Shown: in pieces, positions 49,211 to 59,174 of the stretch
Layout of the letters: every line of letters begins with the position of its first letter
Numbering within the stretch: position 1 is the first letter of the stretch
Assembly: GCA_958296405.1 (NCBI GenBank)
Contig: OY282519.1
Span: 1,100,132 to 1,164,131 of the forward strand
Origin: an uncultured Pseudomonadales bacterium
Lineage (GTDB): Bacteria; Pseudomonadota; Gammaproteobacteria; Pseudomonadales; Azotimanducaceae
Length of the DNA stretch: 64,000 nucleotides
Direction of reading: 5' to 3'
The notes under the pieces: generated by a model
What the model was told of the DNA's origin: nothing
What the model saw: only the letters and a program-made list of their open reading frames with translations
The model's database searches: none
Program-made: the position numbers and the translations under genes

Positions 49211-49911
49211 CGCAACAAGTCCTCCGGTTTGAACAACAGGGTGAAGCGGCGGAACCGCGCCTCAAACAGGCTCATGTCCTGCGGCACGTCGAAGCGGCGC
49301 GCCTTGCGCACCGCGCGCTCGGCGGATTCGTCGAAGCGCGGGCTGCCGCTCGACGTGAGCAGGGTAACGGATACCACCTCGCCGGTGGGGATGAGTTCCA
49401 CCACGAGCTCCGCCTGCATGTCGTTGCGCGCCGATGGCGGGCGCGACCAGTTCTCCACCACCTTGGCATAGATGCCGTGCAGATAGGACATGGCCGCGTC
49501 GGCGCTGGCGTTTTCTTGAAGCGTCGCGGCCTCATCGGCCAGCGCTTGCTCGAAGGCGCGCTCAGCAAGCCGCGCCAAGCGTTCGCGCCGCTCGGCCTCT
49601 TCCTTGGCGCGCTGCGCGTCGCGCTCTGCCTGCTGGGCGGCTTCCCGGTCTGGGCGCGGTACCGGCGCTGGCCGCGGCGCGGGTTCCGGCCGGCGCGCCG
49701 CCGGGGCCGCCGGCTGCGGTGGCGGCGTTGCGCGGCGCGCCTTGGGCGGAGTTGCCTCAAGCACCATCAGCTCGGCTTTGACGATGCGCGGCTGCAGCAC
49801 CCGCGGCTCGGCTGCGGACGGGTTCCAGCCCTGCGCGAGCATGGCGCCGAGCAAGGCGTGCAAGGCCAATGCCAACAGCAGTGGCAAGCCATAGTCGCGG
49901 GCGGCGGTCAT
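49207..49911 (-). CDS. tolA: Tol-Pal protein TolA
   Basis: 234-aa energy transducer, shorter than E. coli TolA (421). One N-terminal transmembrane helix (LLLALALHALLGAMLA); a Pro/Ala then charged helical domain (REAAQQAERDAQRAKEEAERR) much reduced in length; C-terminal TonB-like domain (QAELVVELIPTGEVVSVTLLTSSG). The short spacer implies a thinner reach across the periplasm. Coupled to tolR and tolB by ATGA overlaps. Confidence 0.93.
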   Translation of the reverse strand: MTAARDYGLPLLLALALHALLGAMLAQGWNPSAAEPRVLQPRIVKAELMVLEATPPKARRATPPPQPAAPAARRPEPAPRPAPVPRPDREAAQQAERDAQRAKEEAERRERLARLAERAFEQALADEAATLQENASADAAMSYLHGIYAKVVENWSRPPSARNDMQAELVVELIPTGEVVSVTLLTSSGSPRFDESAERAVRKARRFDVPQDMSLFEARFRRFTLLFKPEDLLR

Positions 49912-50342
49912 GCTTCGGCGGCGAGGTCCGGCGGGTCGGTGATGAGGCCCACGCTGGCCGCGCCGGCGCGCTGCAGCACGGTCATCACCTTCACCACCTC
50001 GCCGTAGGCGAGGCTCGCGTCGGCGCGCACGTACACGGCGATGTCTGGCCGCGCGCCGATCACCTTGGCGGCTTGATCTTCCAAGGAAAAGATCGTCACG
50101 CGGCTGCCTTGGTCGTCTGCCCGCCGCATGCCGATGTTGACGAAGATGGCGCCGTCGTCTTTGACGCTCACCACCAGCGGATCATCCTGCTCGTTGCTGA
50201 GCGGCTCCGAGGGAGCTTCCGGCAAGTCCACCTCCACGCCTTGGTTGAGCAGCGGGGCGGTGGCCATGAAGATCACCAGCAGCACCAGCATCACGTCGAT
50301 GTAAGGCACGACGTTGATCTCCGACATTGGCTTGCGGCGCAT
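49908..50342 (-). CDS. tolR: Tol-Pal protein TolR
   Basis: 144-aa inner-membrane ExbD-family protein. The single transmembrane helix IDVMLVLLVIFMATAPLL carries the proton-path Asp (VPYIDVML). Periplasmic domain with VYVRADASLAYGEVVKVM. Works with TolQ as the proton-driven motor. Starts 16 bases after tolQ. Confidence 0.95.
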   Translation of the reverse strand: MRRKPMSEINVVPYIDVMLVLLVIFMATAPLLNQGVEVDLPEAPSEPLSNEQDDPLVVSVKDDGAIFVNIGMRRADDQGSRVTIFSLEDQAAKVIGARPDIAVYVRADASLAYGEVVKVMTVLQRAGAASVGLITDPPDLAAEA

Positions 50343-50358
50343 GGTGGTCGGCGGCCGG

Positions 50359-51036
50359 TCAGGTCTTGTGCGCGGCGCGGTACAAAACGCTCGTCAATTC
50401 CTCGGCGAACGTCTCATAACGCTTCATCAGCACCTCCGCGCGCGCCGAGAAGCGGTTGAAGCCGATGACTGCGGGGATGGCGGCGAACAGCCCCATGGCC
50501 GTGGCGATGAGCGCCTCGGAGATGCCGGGCGCCACCGATGCCAGCGTCGCTTGGCTCATGTTGGCGAGGCTGCGGAACGAGTTCATGATGCCCCAGACGG
50601 TGCCGAACAGGCCCACATAGGGGCTGGTGGAGCCAACCGTGGCGAGGAACGCGAGGTGGCGCTCCAAACTCTCCTCTTCGTGGTTGAGCGCCACGCGCAT
50701 GGCGCGCTGCACACCCTGCATCACGGCGTCTGGGTCTGCCCCCGATTGCTCGGAAAGGCGCAGGAACTCTCGGAACCCAGCGAGGAACACCGTCTCGCTG
50801 CCGGTCAGGTTGTCGGGCTCCTCGTCCAGTTGGGTGTAGAGCTCGCGCAAGTCCACGCCAGACCAGAACTCGTCCTCGAAGTCGTCCATTTGCCGGCGCA
50901 CGCGGTTCAGAACCATCCAGCGCTGGAAGATCATCACCCACGAGGCGACGGAGGCGAGCGCCAAGAGCGCCATCACGAGCTGCACCAAGAAGCTCGCGTT
51001 GGCGATGAGTTCGAGCAGGGAGAGCTGCTGTGGCAT
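50359..51036 (-). CDS. tolQ: Tol-Pal protein TolQ
   Basis: 225-aa ExbB/MotA-family channel with three transmembrane segments (VMALLALASVASWVMIF; TSPYVGLFGTVWGIM; EALIATAMGLFAAIPAVIGFN in two parts). ATG 51036 lies two bases after the ruvB stop. The acyl-CoA thioesterase gene ybgC, usually before tolQ, is absent: ruvB adjoins directly. Confidence 0.95.
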   Translation of the reverse strand: MPQQLSLLELIANASFLVQLVMALLALASVASWVMIFQRWMVLNRVRRQMDDFEDEFWSGVDLRELYTQLDEEPDNLTGSETVFLAGFREFLRLSEQSGADPDAVMQGVQRAMRVALNHEEESLERHLAFLATVGSTSPYVGLFGTVWGIMNSFRSLANMSQATLASVAPGISEALIATAMGLFAAIPAVIGFNRFSARAEVLMKRYETFAEELTSVLYRAAHKT

Positions 51037-51038
51037 CG

Positions 51039-52076
51039 TTAATCCAAAGGCAGCGGAGCTTGGGCGCCGCCCGGCGCCGTTTTGAGCCCAAGGTGATGGT
51101 AAGCCTTTTCGGTGGCGACGCGCCCCCGCGCCGTGCGCGCGAGGAAGCCCTGTTGAATGAGGAACGGCTCGATGACGTCCTCGATGGTGTCGCGTTCCTC
51201 CGAGAGCGCGGCGGCCAGCGAGTCCAGCCCCACCGGGCCGCCTTGGAAGTGCTCGACGATCACCTGCAGCAGGCGCCGGTCCGCGCCGTCCAACCCCTCG
51301 CCGTCCACGCCGAGCATGTCGAGGCCGTCGCGGGCGGTGGCGGCAGTTACGGTGCCGTCCGCCTTCACCTGCGCCCAATCGCGCACGCGCTTCAGCAAGC
51401 GGTTGGCGATGCGCGGCGTGCCGCGGGCGCGCTGCGCGATTTCCGTGGCGCCGGCGCGCTCCACGGGCAACTCGAGTTTGGCAGCGGAACTCCGCACGAT
51501 CTTCGCTAGGTCTTCCGCGCCATAGAACTCTAAGCGTTGCACGATGCCGAAGCGATCGCGCAACGGCGAAGTGAGAAGCCCGGCGCGGGTGGTGGCGCCG
51601 ACTAAGGTGAAGTGCGGCAGCCGGTACTTGATGGACTGCGCGGCCGGCCCCTCGCCGATCAGGATGTCGATCTCGAAGTCCTCCATGGCCGGATACAGGA
51701 CTTCCTCCACCACTGGTGCGAGCCGGTGTATCTCGTCGATGAACAACACGTCGCGCGGCTCAAGGTTGGTGATCATGGCCGCGAGGTCGCCGGCCTTCTC
51801 GATGACCGGGCCGGACGTGCCGCGCAGTTCAACCCCCATCTCGTGGGCGACGATGTGCGCGAGCGTCGTCTTGCCAAGCCCCGGCGGGCCGTAAATGAGG
51901 ACATGGTCCAACGCTTCGCCGCGCTGCCGCGCCGCCTCGATGGCGATGGCCATCTGCTCCTTCACCGACGCTTGGCCCACAAAGTCTGCGAGGCGCGTTG
52001 GGCGCAGCGCCCGGTCAAAGGATTTGTCGGCAGCGCTCGCCAGCCGGGAGGTGATGCGGTCTCGCTCCAGCGTCAT
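51039..52076 (-). CDS. ruvB: Holliday-junction helicase RuvB
   Basis: 345-aa AAA+ branch-migration motor. Walker [12 protein letters not shown], Walker [10 protein letters not shown], sensor and arginine finger SPLRDRFGI, and C-terminal winged helix ([27 protein letters not shown]). ATG overlaps the ruvA stop (ATGA). Confidence 0.97.
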   Translation of the reverse strand: MTLERDRITSRLASAADKSFDRALRPTRLADFVGQASVKEQMAIAIEAARQRGEALDHVLIYGPPGLGKTTLAHIVAHEMGVELRGTSGPVIEKAGDLAAMITNLEPRDVLFIDEIHRLAPVVEEVLYPAMEDFEIDILIGEGPAAQSIKYRLPHFTLVGATTRAGLLTSPLRDRFGIVQRLEFYGAEDLAKIVRSSAAKLELPVERAGATEIAQRARGTPRIANRLLKRVRDWAQVKADGTVTAATARDGLDMLGVDGEGLDGADRRLLQVIVEHFQGGPVGLDSLAAALSEERDTIEDVIEPFLIQQGFLARTARGRVATEKAYHHLGLKTAPGGAQAPLPLD

Positions 52077-52702
52077 TGCTGTGTGCTGGCATGGGCCGGC
52101 GCGCTCCCTGCCGGCGCTGGTTCGTTGCCCTTGGCGCCGGCCATGCGCTTAAGCGCGGCGCGAATCAAGTCTTCCGTGGTGTCGGCGTCCCCATCCGCGG
52201 CGCGCACGGCGGCGCGCGCCTCGGCCGGCCGCCAACCTAGGGCCACGAGGGCCGCCACGGCTTGCGCTGCGGCGCCTTGCGGCATTGGGTCGCCGCCGGT
52301 CACGGGCAGTTCGCCCAAGCGGTCTTTCAGTTCGAGGGCGATGCGCTGCGCGGTCTTCTTGCCGATGCCCGGCACCTTGGCGAGCAGCCCGGTGTCTTGA
52401 TTGGCGATGCATTCCGCCAGCGCGGCCGCCGACAGCGACGACAACAGGGTGAGCGCGAGCTTCGGCCCGACCCCGCCCACTTTGATGAGCACCCGGAACA
52501 GGCGCCGTTCCGCCAACGACCGGAAGCCGAACAATGTCATGCCGTCGTCGCGGGCAACGAGATGGGTGAAGCACTCCACTTCCGCGCCGGCCTCGGCCAC
52601 TGCGCCGGTGGGCACTTCCACCTCGTAGCTCAAGCCGCCCACGTCGATGAGCAGCACATTCCCTTCGCTCGCGTGGACACGCCCCTTGACGCGCCCGATC
52701 AC
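52073..52702 (-). CDS. ruvA: Holliday-junction-binding protein RuvA
   Basis: 209-aa protein that holds the four-way junction open and recruits RuvB. OB-fold start MIGRVKGRV, acid-pin region, two helix-hairpin-helix motifs ([30 protein letters not shown]), and the flexible domain III ([15 protein letters not shown]). Coupled to ruvC and ruvB by ATGA overlaps. Confidence 0.97.
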   Translation of the reverse strand: MIGRVKGRVHASEGNVLLIDVGGLSYEVEVPTGAVAEAGAEVECFTHLVARDDGMTLFGFRSLAERRLFRVLIKVGGVGPKLALTLLSSLSAAALAECIANQDTGLLAKVPGIGKKTAQRIALELKDRLGELPVTGGDPMPQGAAAQAVAALVALGWRPAEARAAVRAADGDADTTEDLIRAALKRMAGAKGNEPAPAGSAPAHASTQQ

Positions 52703-53196
52703 GCGCTGAGCCCTGCCAATCGGGTGCTGAGCGTCGCGCCGGCGCCGGCGTGGCAGAGCGCCACGGCCAGCGCGTCAGCGGCATCCGGTGCCGGGCTCGC
52801 GTCCAAAGCCAGCAGCGCCACCACCATGTGCTGCACTTGCTCTTTGGAGGCGCGCCCGGTGCCGACGACGGCCTGCTTCACGCGCCGCGCCGCATAGCCG
52901 GTGACGGGCATGTCCCGCGCCACCGCCGCGGCGATGGCGGCGCCGCGCGCTTGGCCGAGCTTCAAGGCGGTGCCGGGGTTCTTGGCGATGAACACTTCCT
53001 CAATGGCGAACTGTGCTGGGCCGTAGTCGTCGATGATGGCTTCAATGCCTTTGTAGATGTCGGCTAACCGCGCCGTGAAATCCGCCCCGCGGGTTCTGAT
53101 GCAGCCGCTGGCAACATAGGCGGGGGCGCCGCCGTCATGGTCGATGAGGCCGTAGCCAGTGACCCGCGAGCCTGGATCCACGCCAAGCACTCGCAT
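52699..53196 (-). CDS. ruvC: Holliday-junction resolvase RuvC
   Basis: 165-aa RNase-H-fold endonuclease. Catalytic acids in [37 protein letters not shown] and [13 protein letters not shown]. Its ATG shares a base with the yebC stop (TGATG). Confidence 0.97.
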   Translation of the reverse strand: MRVLGVDPGSRVTGYGLIDHDGGAPAYVASGCIRTRGADFTARLADIYKGIEAIIDDYGPAQFAIEEVFIAKNPGTALKLGQARGAAIAAAVARDMPVTGYAARRVKQAVVGTGRASKEQVQHMVVALLALDASPAPDAADALAVALCHAGAGATLSTRLAGLSA

Positions 53197-53933
53197 CAGC
53201 GGTCGGCGTCGAACACGGCGGAGAAATCGCCATTCGTGTGAACGCGCTGCACGTCGTCCAAGTCATCCAGCGCATCGATCAAGCGCAGGGCGCGGGCGGC
53301 TTGCTCTGCATCGCCGGCCGCTTGGGTGGACGCCAGCATGGTGAGCTCGGCATGGTCCGGCGCCAAGGCAGCGGATTGCAGCGCGGCGAGCACCTCGCGG
53401 AAAGCATCCGGCGTGGTGGTGAGCGCGATGGCGCCGTCGGCCTCGGTGTTCATGTCTTCGGCGCCGGCATTGAGCGCCACTTCGAGGATGGCGTCTTCGT
53501 CCGCCCCCGGCGCGAAGGCGATGACGCCCTTCGCCTCGAACAAGTACGCCACCGAGCCGTCCGTGCCCAGGTTGCCGCCGTGCTTGCTGAACGCATGGCG
53601 CACTTCCGCCGCGGTGCGGTTGCGGTTGTCCGTCATCGCTTCCACGAGCACGGCGACGCCGCCCGGCGCGTAGCCCTCGTAGTTCAGTTCCTCAAGGTCG
53701 CTGCCGTCGTGGCCGCCGGCGCCGCGCTGCACGGCGCGCTCGATGGTCTCCTTCGGCATGTTCGCGGCAAGGGCTGCATCCACGGCCGTGCGCAGACGCG
53801 GATTGTCCGCGGCGCCGCCGACGCGGGCGGCCACCGTCACTTCCCGGATCAGCTTAGACCAGAGCTTGCCGCGCTTGGCGTCTTGGGCGGCCTTGCGGTG
53901 CTTGATGTTGGCCCACTTGGAGTGCCCCGCCAC
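53196..53933 (-). CDS. yebC: YebC/PmpR-family protein
   Basis: 245-aa TACO1/YebC-family protein. Family start [14 protein letters not shown] followed by [17 protein letters not shown] (written here [14 protein letters not shown]), and [14 protein letters not shown] [21 protein letters not shown]. Described in some bacteria as a transcriptional regulator and more recently as a translation factor that eases ribosome stalling. Usual partner of ruvC. One base separates it from aspS. Confidence 0.94.
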   Translation of the reverse strand: MAGHSKWANIKHRKAAQDAKRGKLWSKLIREVTVAARVGGAADNPRLRTAVDAALAANMPKETIERAVQRGAGGHDGSDLEELNYEGYAPGGVAVLVEAMTDNRNRTAAEVRHAFSKHGGNLGTDGSVAYLFEAKGVIAFAPGADEDAILEVALNAGAEDMNTEADGAIALTTTPDAFREVLAALQSAALAPDHAELTMLASTQAAGDAEQAARALRLIDALDDLDDVQRVHTNGDFSAVFDADR

Positions 53934-53934
53934 G

Positions 53935-55695
53935 TCAGCTTCCCCGCAGGCGAATGTGGAGTTCGCGCAATTGCTCGGCGTCCACTGGCGCTGGCGCGTC
54001 CGTCAACAGGCAGTGCGCCGTCTGCGTCTTGGGGAAGGCGATGACGTCGCGGATGGAATCTGCCCCTGCCATCAGCATGACGAGGCGGTCCAACCCCAGC
54101 GCAACGCCCCCGTGGGGCGGGCAGCCGTGCTGCAGCGCGTCCAGCAGATGGCCGAACTTCACCTCGGCCTCTTGGCCGATGTTGAGCGCCTCGAACACTT
54201 TGCGTTGCATCGCGCTCTCGTGGATGCGGATGGAGCCGCCGCCGAGTTCGCAGCCATTCAACACCACATCGTAGGCGTTCGCCAGCGCCGCCGCCGGTTC
54301 GGCCAGCAGGCGCTCCGCGGAGCAGGCCGGCTGCGTGAACGGGTGGTGGGCCGGCGCGAGGGAACCGTCGCGCGCCGCCTCGAACATGGGCCAATCGGTG
54401 ACCCACAGCGGCGCCCAGCCGGGGCGCGTCAGGCCGAGGTCTCGCCCGAGCTGCAGCCGCAAAGCGCCCAATGCTTCGTTGACCACGGCGCGCTTGTCTG
54501 CGCCGAAGAACACGATGTCGCCGGTTTGGGCGCCGGCGCGGTCGAGCACGGCTTCGACGGTGGCAGCGTCCAAGAACTTGATGATGGGCGACTGCAGCCC
54601 GTCCATGCCTTGCCCGCGGGCGTTCACCTTGATGTACGCGAGGCCCTTCGCGCCGTGGCGGCCAACGAACGTTTGGTAATCATCGAGCGCCTTGCGTGAC
54701 AGCGCCGCCGCGGCGCCAGGCGCCTTGAGCGCCGCCACGCGCCCGCCCGGATCGTTGGCCGGCGCGGCGAACACCTTGAAGCCGGCCGTGGCCACAAGGT
54801 CATCCACGTCGATGAGCTCCAACGGATTGCGCAGCTCCGGCTTGTCGCTGCCGAAGCGGCGCATCGCCTCGGCCCAGGTGAGGCGCTCGAACGGCGGCAA
54901 CTCGATGTCCAGCACCGCTTGGAACAGCGATCGCAGCATCCCTTCGGTGAGCTGCATGACGTCTGCCGCGGTGACGAAGGATGCCTCGATGTCGATTTGC
55001 GTGAACTCCGGCTGGCGGTCGGCGCGCAAGTCTTCGTCGCGGTAGCAACGCGCAATCTGGTAGTAGCGATCCACGCCGCCGGCCATCAGCAGTTGCTTGA
55101 AGATCTGCGGCGATTGCGGCAACGCGAAGAACGCGCCGGGATGGGTGCGGCTCGGCACCAAATAGTCGCGCGCGCCCTCTGGCGTCGCGCGGGTGAGGGT
55201 GGGCGTTTCGACCTCGAGGAAACCCTCGCCCTCCAAGTAGCGCCGCACATGGCTTACGACGCGGGCGCGCAGCCGCAACCGCTCCTGCATGAGGGGGCGG
55301 CGCAGGTCCAGATAACGGTGCTTGAGGCGCACGTCATCGCCGGCGCTGGAATGTTCATCGAGCTGAAAGGGCGGCGTTTCGGCGGCGTTCAGCACCTGAA
55401 GGGAGGCGCCGAGCACTTCCACCTCGCCAGTGGCCAACTCTGGGTTGACCATGCCTTCCGGGCGTGGGCGCACCCGCCCGCGCGCCTGCAGGACATACTC
55501 GTTGCGCACGCGGTCTGCGGCGGCGAAGCTCTCCTGCGCGTCTGGATGGAAGACCACCTGCACGATGCCGGTGTGGTCGCGCACATCCAAGAAGATGACG
55601 CCGCCGTGGTCGCGCCGCCGGTGTGCCCAGCCGGCCACGGCCACCTCTGCGCCAACGTCTGCGGACGTGAGCGCACCGCAATCGTGTGTGCGCAT
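53935..55695 (-). CDS. aspS: Aspartyl-tRNA synthetase
   Basis: 586-aa class-II synthetase. N-terminal OB anticodon-binding domain ([22 protein letters not shown] start region), class-II motif 2 ([22 protein letters not shown]), bacterial GAD insertion (~300-420), and motif 3 [15 protein letters not shown]. It is followed by yebC and the ruv genes in one operon. Confidence 0.97.
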   Translation of the reverse strand: MRTHDCGALTSADVGAEVAVAGWAHRRRDHGGVIFLDVRDHTGIVQVVFHPDAQESFAAADRVRNEYVLQARGRVRPRPEGMVNPELATGEVEVLGASLQVLNAAETPPFQLDEHSSAGDDVRLKHRYLDLRRPLMQERLRLRARVVSHVRRYLEGEGFLEVETPTLTRATPEGARDYLVPSRTHPGAFFALPQSPQIFKQLLMAGGVDRYYQIARCYRDEDLRADRQPEFTQIDIEASFVTAADVMQLTEGMLRSLFQAVLDIELPPFERLTWAEAMRRFGSDKPELRNPLELIDVDDLVATAGFKVFAAPANDPGGRVAALKAPGAAAALSRKALDDYQTFVGRHGAKGLAYIKVNARGQGMDGLQSPIIKFLDAATVEAVLDRAGAQTGDIVFFGADKRAVVNEALGALRLQLGRDLGLTRPGWAPLWVTDWPMFEAARDGSLAPAHHPFTQPACSAERLLAEPAAALANAYDVVLNGCELGGGSIRIHESAMQRKVFEALNIGQEAEVKFGHLLDALQHGCPPHGGVALGLDRLVMLMAGADSIRDVIAFPKTQTAHCLLTDAPAPVDAEQLRELHIRLRGS

Positions 55696-55714
55696 GGCTG
55701 CTTGCGGCGGTTTG

Positions 55715-56059
55715 CTAATCAGCCGACGCCGCGCTCTTGGCGGGTTTGGGAGCCTCCGCGCCAGCGGACTTGCCGTTCGCCGCGCTCGGCTTGGCGTTGC
55801 CCTTGGCGGCGTCGGTGGAGGACGCCTTGTCCTTGTCGCCGGCGGCGCCCTGCTCGCCGTGCAGGTTTTTCTTGCCGCTGCCCTTGAAGTCTGTCTCGTA
55901 CCAGCCGCCGCCCTTCAGCCGGAAGGCCGCCGCGGACACCTTCTTGCGCAGCGCCGCCTCGCCGCATTCCGGGCAATCCACAAGGGGCGCCTCGCTCAAC
56001 CGCTGGATCGTCTCGAACTCATGGTCGCAGGCTTTGCAGCCGTATTCGTAGATGGGCAC
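55715..56059 (-). CDS. FmdB-family zinc-ribbon protein
   Basis: 114-aa protein. Zinc ribbon from CKACDHEFE to CPECG (two CxxC pairs 25-30 residues apart), then [15 protein letters not shown], the FmdB/CxxC_CxxC_SSSS family tail, and a low-complexity Ala/Lys end. The start is GTG 56059, giving the family MPIYEYGC N-terminus; no ATG is available. First gene of the aspS operon, 19 bases upstream. Often found beside aspS; its role is unknown. Confidence 0.88.
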   Translation of the reverse strand: MPIYEYGCKACDHEFETIQRLSEAPLVDCPECGEAALRKKVSAAAFRLKGGGWYETDFKGSGKKNLHGEQGAAGDKDKASSTDAAKGNAKPSAANGKSAGAEAPKPAKSAASAD

Positions 56060-56195
56060 CCCAGATTCCCGCAGCAGACTCGGTGGCAACCAACAAGGAT
56101 AAATGAATGTGGGGCGCAAAACACGCGCTGGGCGGGGAATCGGAGTTTTCGCGAGCCTTTGGGACTTGGCGCCAACTTGCCCCGCAAGCCTCGAG
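56060..56195. other. Spacer with presumed operon promoter
   Basis: 136 bases between hicB and the fmdB-aspS operon. No gene; no clear sigma-70 pair seen. Confidence 0.3.
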
Positions 56196-56657
56196 TTACG
56201 CCACTCGGCGTTCGGTCGCCACGGTCACCTGCAAGGTCGCGCCCAGCGCTTCAAGCGCGACGGCGAGATTGTCGATTCGGGTGGCTCGGCGTGGCTGGAG
56301 CATGCGCCGGACAACTGCCTCGTCTACGCCGAGGCGCCGCGCCAAATCCGATTTGGTCGTCTGGCCCTGCTTCAGGGCATTGTGCAGCGCAGCCTTGGCG
56401 GCCAGCAAAGGACGCAGCCGAACGAGCATGTCACCGGGCTTGGCGGCGCTGGCTGTGGGCACTTCCTCGCCCCGGCTCATGCGCTCCGCCACGGCAAGCT
56501 CAAGCACCTCGCAGGCCATCATCCTCATCTCTCGGTCATCGGCGCCGTAGGTAATGGCCTCCGGCAAATCCCGGAAAACGACAGTGGTGCCGCCTGCCGT
56601 CTCCGGGGTTCGCGTCGCCGGGTAGAGATAGGGCTGGGGCGGTTGCGGACGATGCAT
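56196..56657 (-). CDS. hicB: HicB-family antitoxin with C-terminal HTH
   Basis: 153-aa protein. An N-terminal partial RNase-H-like HicB fold (TVVFRDLPEAITYGADDREM, EVLELAVAERMSRGEEVP) is followed by a Cro/C1-type helix-turn-helix (QTTKSDLARRLGVDEAVVRRML). HicB normally masks the HicA mRNA interferase and represses the operon. The upstream hicA is decayed, so this is an orphan antitoxin or regulator. Confidence 0.82.
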   Translation of the reverse strand: MHRPQPPQPYLYPATRTPETAGGTTVVFRDLPEAITYGADDREMRMMACEVLELAVAERMSRGEEVPTASAAKPGDMLVRLRPLLAAKAALHNALKQGQTTKSDLARRLGVDEAVVRRMLQPRRATRIDNLAVALEALGATLQVTVATERRVA

Positions 56658-56677
56658 CTGTGGCTCCTCTCAGGTCC

Positions 56678-56845
56678 TCACGATCGGTTGCGAGCGGGCT
56701 GCAGGTCGCTTGGTGACACGCCGAGTTGACGCAGAATTGCTTGACGGGTGCGGCCGGCGCGACTGACATCTTCGGACGCAAATGTCCGAGATGCAAAGGG
56801 AGCGCACCCACAGACGGCCCTTCACACGATTTCGCGAGCCGTCAA
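56678..56845 (-). pseudogene. Decayed hicA toxin remnant
   Basis: Minus-strand frame opening TAREIV (cf. HicA T-S-R-E-V-I), a TGA at codon 8, about 20 codons fewer than a full toxin, then DVSRAGRTRQAILRQLGVSP, close to the HicA end (G-T-L-R-x-I-L-R-Q-x-G). It lies 20 bases upstream of hicB, where hicA belongs. The histidine-bearing core is gone, so no toxin can be made. Confidence 0.45.
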
Positions 56846-56897
56846 GGAGTGCTACCTTTGCGGCCCACGAGTCCAAGGCCACACGCAGCTAAAGACC

Positions 56898-57182
56898 ATG
56901 ACCCGAGTGCGTATTGCAGGTCAGCTCGTCGACGTTCCATCGACAAGACGCCTCCGCAAGCCTTGGCCGCGGGAGGCCCTAGCACGTTGGAGTGAAGAGG
57001 AGGCAGCCACGGCGCTCTCCGAAGACATCGACGTGTCAGACGAGTTGGCCTTGGCGTTGCTAGCGTGCCTCGCGGCAAAGGCAATGGACGCCCGCCAGCG
57101 GGCCACTCGAACGAGCCCCTTGGAACGGTTTGAGCGGAGGCTGCGCAAGTCGGTAGACAGGTTCAATCGACAATTCGGCTGA
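56898..57182 (+). CDS. Small hypothetical protein, 94 aa
   Basis: ATG 56898 opens a frame with sensible codon use: a strand-like start (TRVRIAGQLVDVP), a basic segment, an acidic helix (WSEEEAATALSEDIDVSDE), a hydrophobic helix and a basic tail (FERRLRKSVDRF). The frame extends to 56748 but that part overlaps the hicA remnant. No family recognised. Could be real or chance. Confidence 0.4.
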   Translation: MTRVRIAGQLVDVPSTRRLRKPWPREALARWSEEEAATALSEDIDVSDELALALLACLAAKAMDARQRATRTSPLERFERRLRKSVDRFNRQFG

Positions 57183-57434
57183 CTCCAAGTTCGTGAAGCA
57201 GGCGACGGTGCCGTTGGGTTCGAACAAGTAGTCTGGGCGACCTTCAGCGATGCCCCGGCTTTCCGTGCGCGAGCGGCTCACTCCAGTGTGTCCGCCACCG
57301 TCCGCCGCCTGCCAGCGCTTGTTGCCCAGGATGGCCGAGCGATACCATTTGGTTTTGGCCTTCGGCGTGGGCAGACGCTCCATGTTGCGCCGCGTCGCCG
57401 GCCATTCCCCCGGGTTCACGCGAGAAACGCCGCC

Positions 57435-59141
57435 ATGCGCGCCACCGAGACGCTGATTCCCACCTTGAAGGAGACGCCGGCCGAGGCGGACATTGCGAGC
57501 CATGTGCTGCTCCTGCGCGGCGGCTTCATCCGCCGGTTGGCCAGTGGGCTGTACACGTGGCTGCCGTTGGGGGTGCGGGTGCTGCGCAAGTTGGAAGCGA
57601 TCATCCGCGAGGAGCTGAACCGGCGCGGGGCGCAGGAAGTGATCATGCCGGTGGTGCAGCCGGCGCAGTTGTGGCGCGAGAGTGGGCGTTGGGAGGCCAT
57701 GGGCGCGGAGATGCTGCGCATGAAGGATCGCCACGATCGGGACTATGTCATGAGCCCCACCCACGAAGAGGTGGTGACGCACTTGGCGCGTCGCGTGCTG
57801 GACAGCTATCAGCGCCTGCCGGTGAACCTCTATCAGTTCCAAACTGCGTTCCGCGACGAGGTGCGCCCGCGGTTTGGCCCGCTGCGCGCTCGGGAGTTCA
57901 CCATGAAAGATGGCTACTCCTTCCATTTGGACGATGACTCCTTCGAGCGCACCTATCAGGACATGCGCGACGCCTACAGCGCGGTGCTGCGCCGCATCGG
58001 GCTGGACTTCCGCGCCGTGCTCGCCGATGGCGGCAACATGGGCGACAGCGAGTCGCACGAGTTCCAGGTGCTCGCCGGTTCCGGCGAGGATGTCATCGCT
58101 TACTGCCCGGCAAGCGATTACGCGGCGAACTTGGAGATGGCCGAGGCGGTGGCGCCGGCGCCGGCCGACGCCGCGCCAGTCGAGTTGGCGAAGGTGGCGA
58201 CGCCGAACTGCCGCACCATCGCCGACGTGGCGAAGTTCCTCGCCGTTGAACCGGAGCACTGTGTCAAAACCCTCATCGTGCGCGGCGCCGAAACGCCCTT
58301 GGTGGCCATCGTGCTGCGCGGCGACCATGAGTTGAACCTCACCAAGGCTGGGCGCCTCGATGCTGTGGCGACGCCAGTGGCGTTCGCCGCCGAAGCGGAT
58401 ATTCACGCCGCGTTGCGGTGTTCTCCCGGCTCCATCGGGCCTGTGGGCTTGGCCATGCCCGTCTATGCAGACCGCGCGGCCACGGCCCTGGCCAACTTCG
58501 TCTGCGGCGCCAATGATGAGGGCTATCACTTAACCGGCGTGAACTGGCGCCGAGACGCCGGCGACGTGCAAACCGTGGATGTGCGCAACGTGGTGCCCGG
58601 AGACCCATCGCCGGATGGCAAGGGGACGCTCCACTTCGCGCGCGGCATCGAGGTTGGCCACATCTTCAAACTTGGCACGAAGTACAGCGAGCCCATGGGC
58701 CTCAGCGTGCAAAACGGCCCCGGCGAGGACGTGACGTTGACGATGGGCTGCTACGGCATGGGCGTGACGCGGCTGGTGGGTGCCATCGTTGAACAGTGCC
58801 ACGACGATGCCGGCATCATCTGGCCTGCGGCGGTGGCGCCGTTTGACGTTCACATCGTGGCCTTGGGCTACGACCGCGACGCTGCGGTGCATGAGGCCGC
58901 GGACGCCTTCCTGAACGCTTGCGAGGAACGCGGCATTGAGGCGCTCCTTGATGACCGCGACGAGCGCGCCGGCGTCAAGTTCGCCGAGGCGGACCTAATC
59001 GGGGCCCCGCATCGCGTCACCATCGGCGCGCGCAACCTGAAGCGTGGCCTCGTCGAGTACAAGCCGCGGCATGAAGGGCAGGGCGACCTCGCCCCGCCGG
59101 AGCGCATCGCAGAGCGAATTGCGCAAGCAAAGAACGCTTGA
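57435..59141 (+). CDS. proS: Prolyl-tRNA synthetase, bacterial type
   Basis: 568-aa class-II synthetase with the bacterial editing (INS/YbaK-like) insertion in the middle (~220-390; TIADVAKFLAVEPEHCVKTL). Class-II motifs: RGGFIRRLASGLYTWLPLG, motif 2 YQFQTAFRDEVRPRFGPLR, motif 3 GCYGMGVTRLVGA; C-terminal anticodon domain. The frame runs upstream, but ATG 57435 (MRATETLIPTLKE) matches the family N-terminus. Confidence 0.96.
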   Translation: MRATETLIPTLKETPAEADIASHVLLLRGGFIRRLASGLYTWLPLGVRVLRKLEAIIREELNRRGAQEVIMPVVQPAQLWRESGRWEAMGAEMLRMKDRHDRDYVMSPTHEEVVTHLARRVLDSYQRLPVNLYQFQTAFRDEVRPRFGPLRAREFTMKDGYSFHLDDDSFERTYQDMRDAYSAVLRRIGLDFRAVLADGGNMGDSESHEFQVLAGSGEDVIAYCPASDYAANLEMAEAVAPAPADAAPVELAKVATPNCRTIADVAKFLAVEPEHCVKTLIVRGAETPLVAIVLRGDHELNLTKAGRLDAVATPVAFAAEADIHAALRCSPGSIGPVGLAMPVYADRAATALANFVCGANDEGYHLTGVNWRRDAGDVQTVDVRNVVPGDPSPDGKGTLHFARGIEVGHIFKLGTKYSEPMGLSVQNGPGEDVTLTMGCYGMGVTRLVGAIVEQCHDDAGIIWPAAVAPFDVHIVALGYDRDAAVHEAADAFLNACEERGIEALLDDRDERAGVKFAEADLIGAPHRVTIGARNLKRGLVEYKPRHEGQGDLAPPERIAERIAQAKNA

Positions 59142-59174
59142 GCCGCGTCCCCTTCGGCCGGCCGCGCCGCCGCG

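Noticed and set aside
57060..57383. Minus-strand frame in the gap before proS (MERLPTPKAKTKWYR...)
   Set aside because: It looks mildly coding, but it overlaps the plus-strand 94-aa frame, continues as an open shadow through proS, has no ribosome site and no known family.
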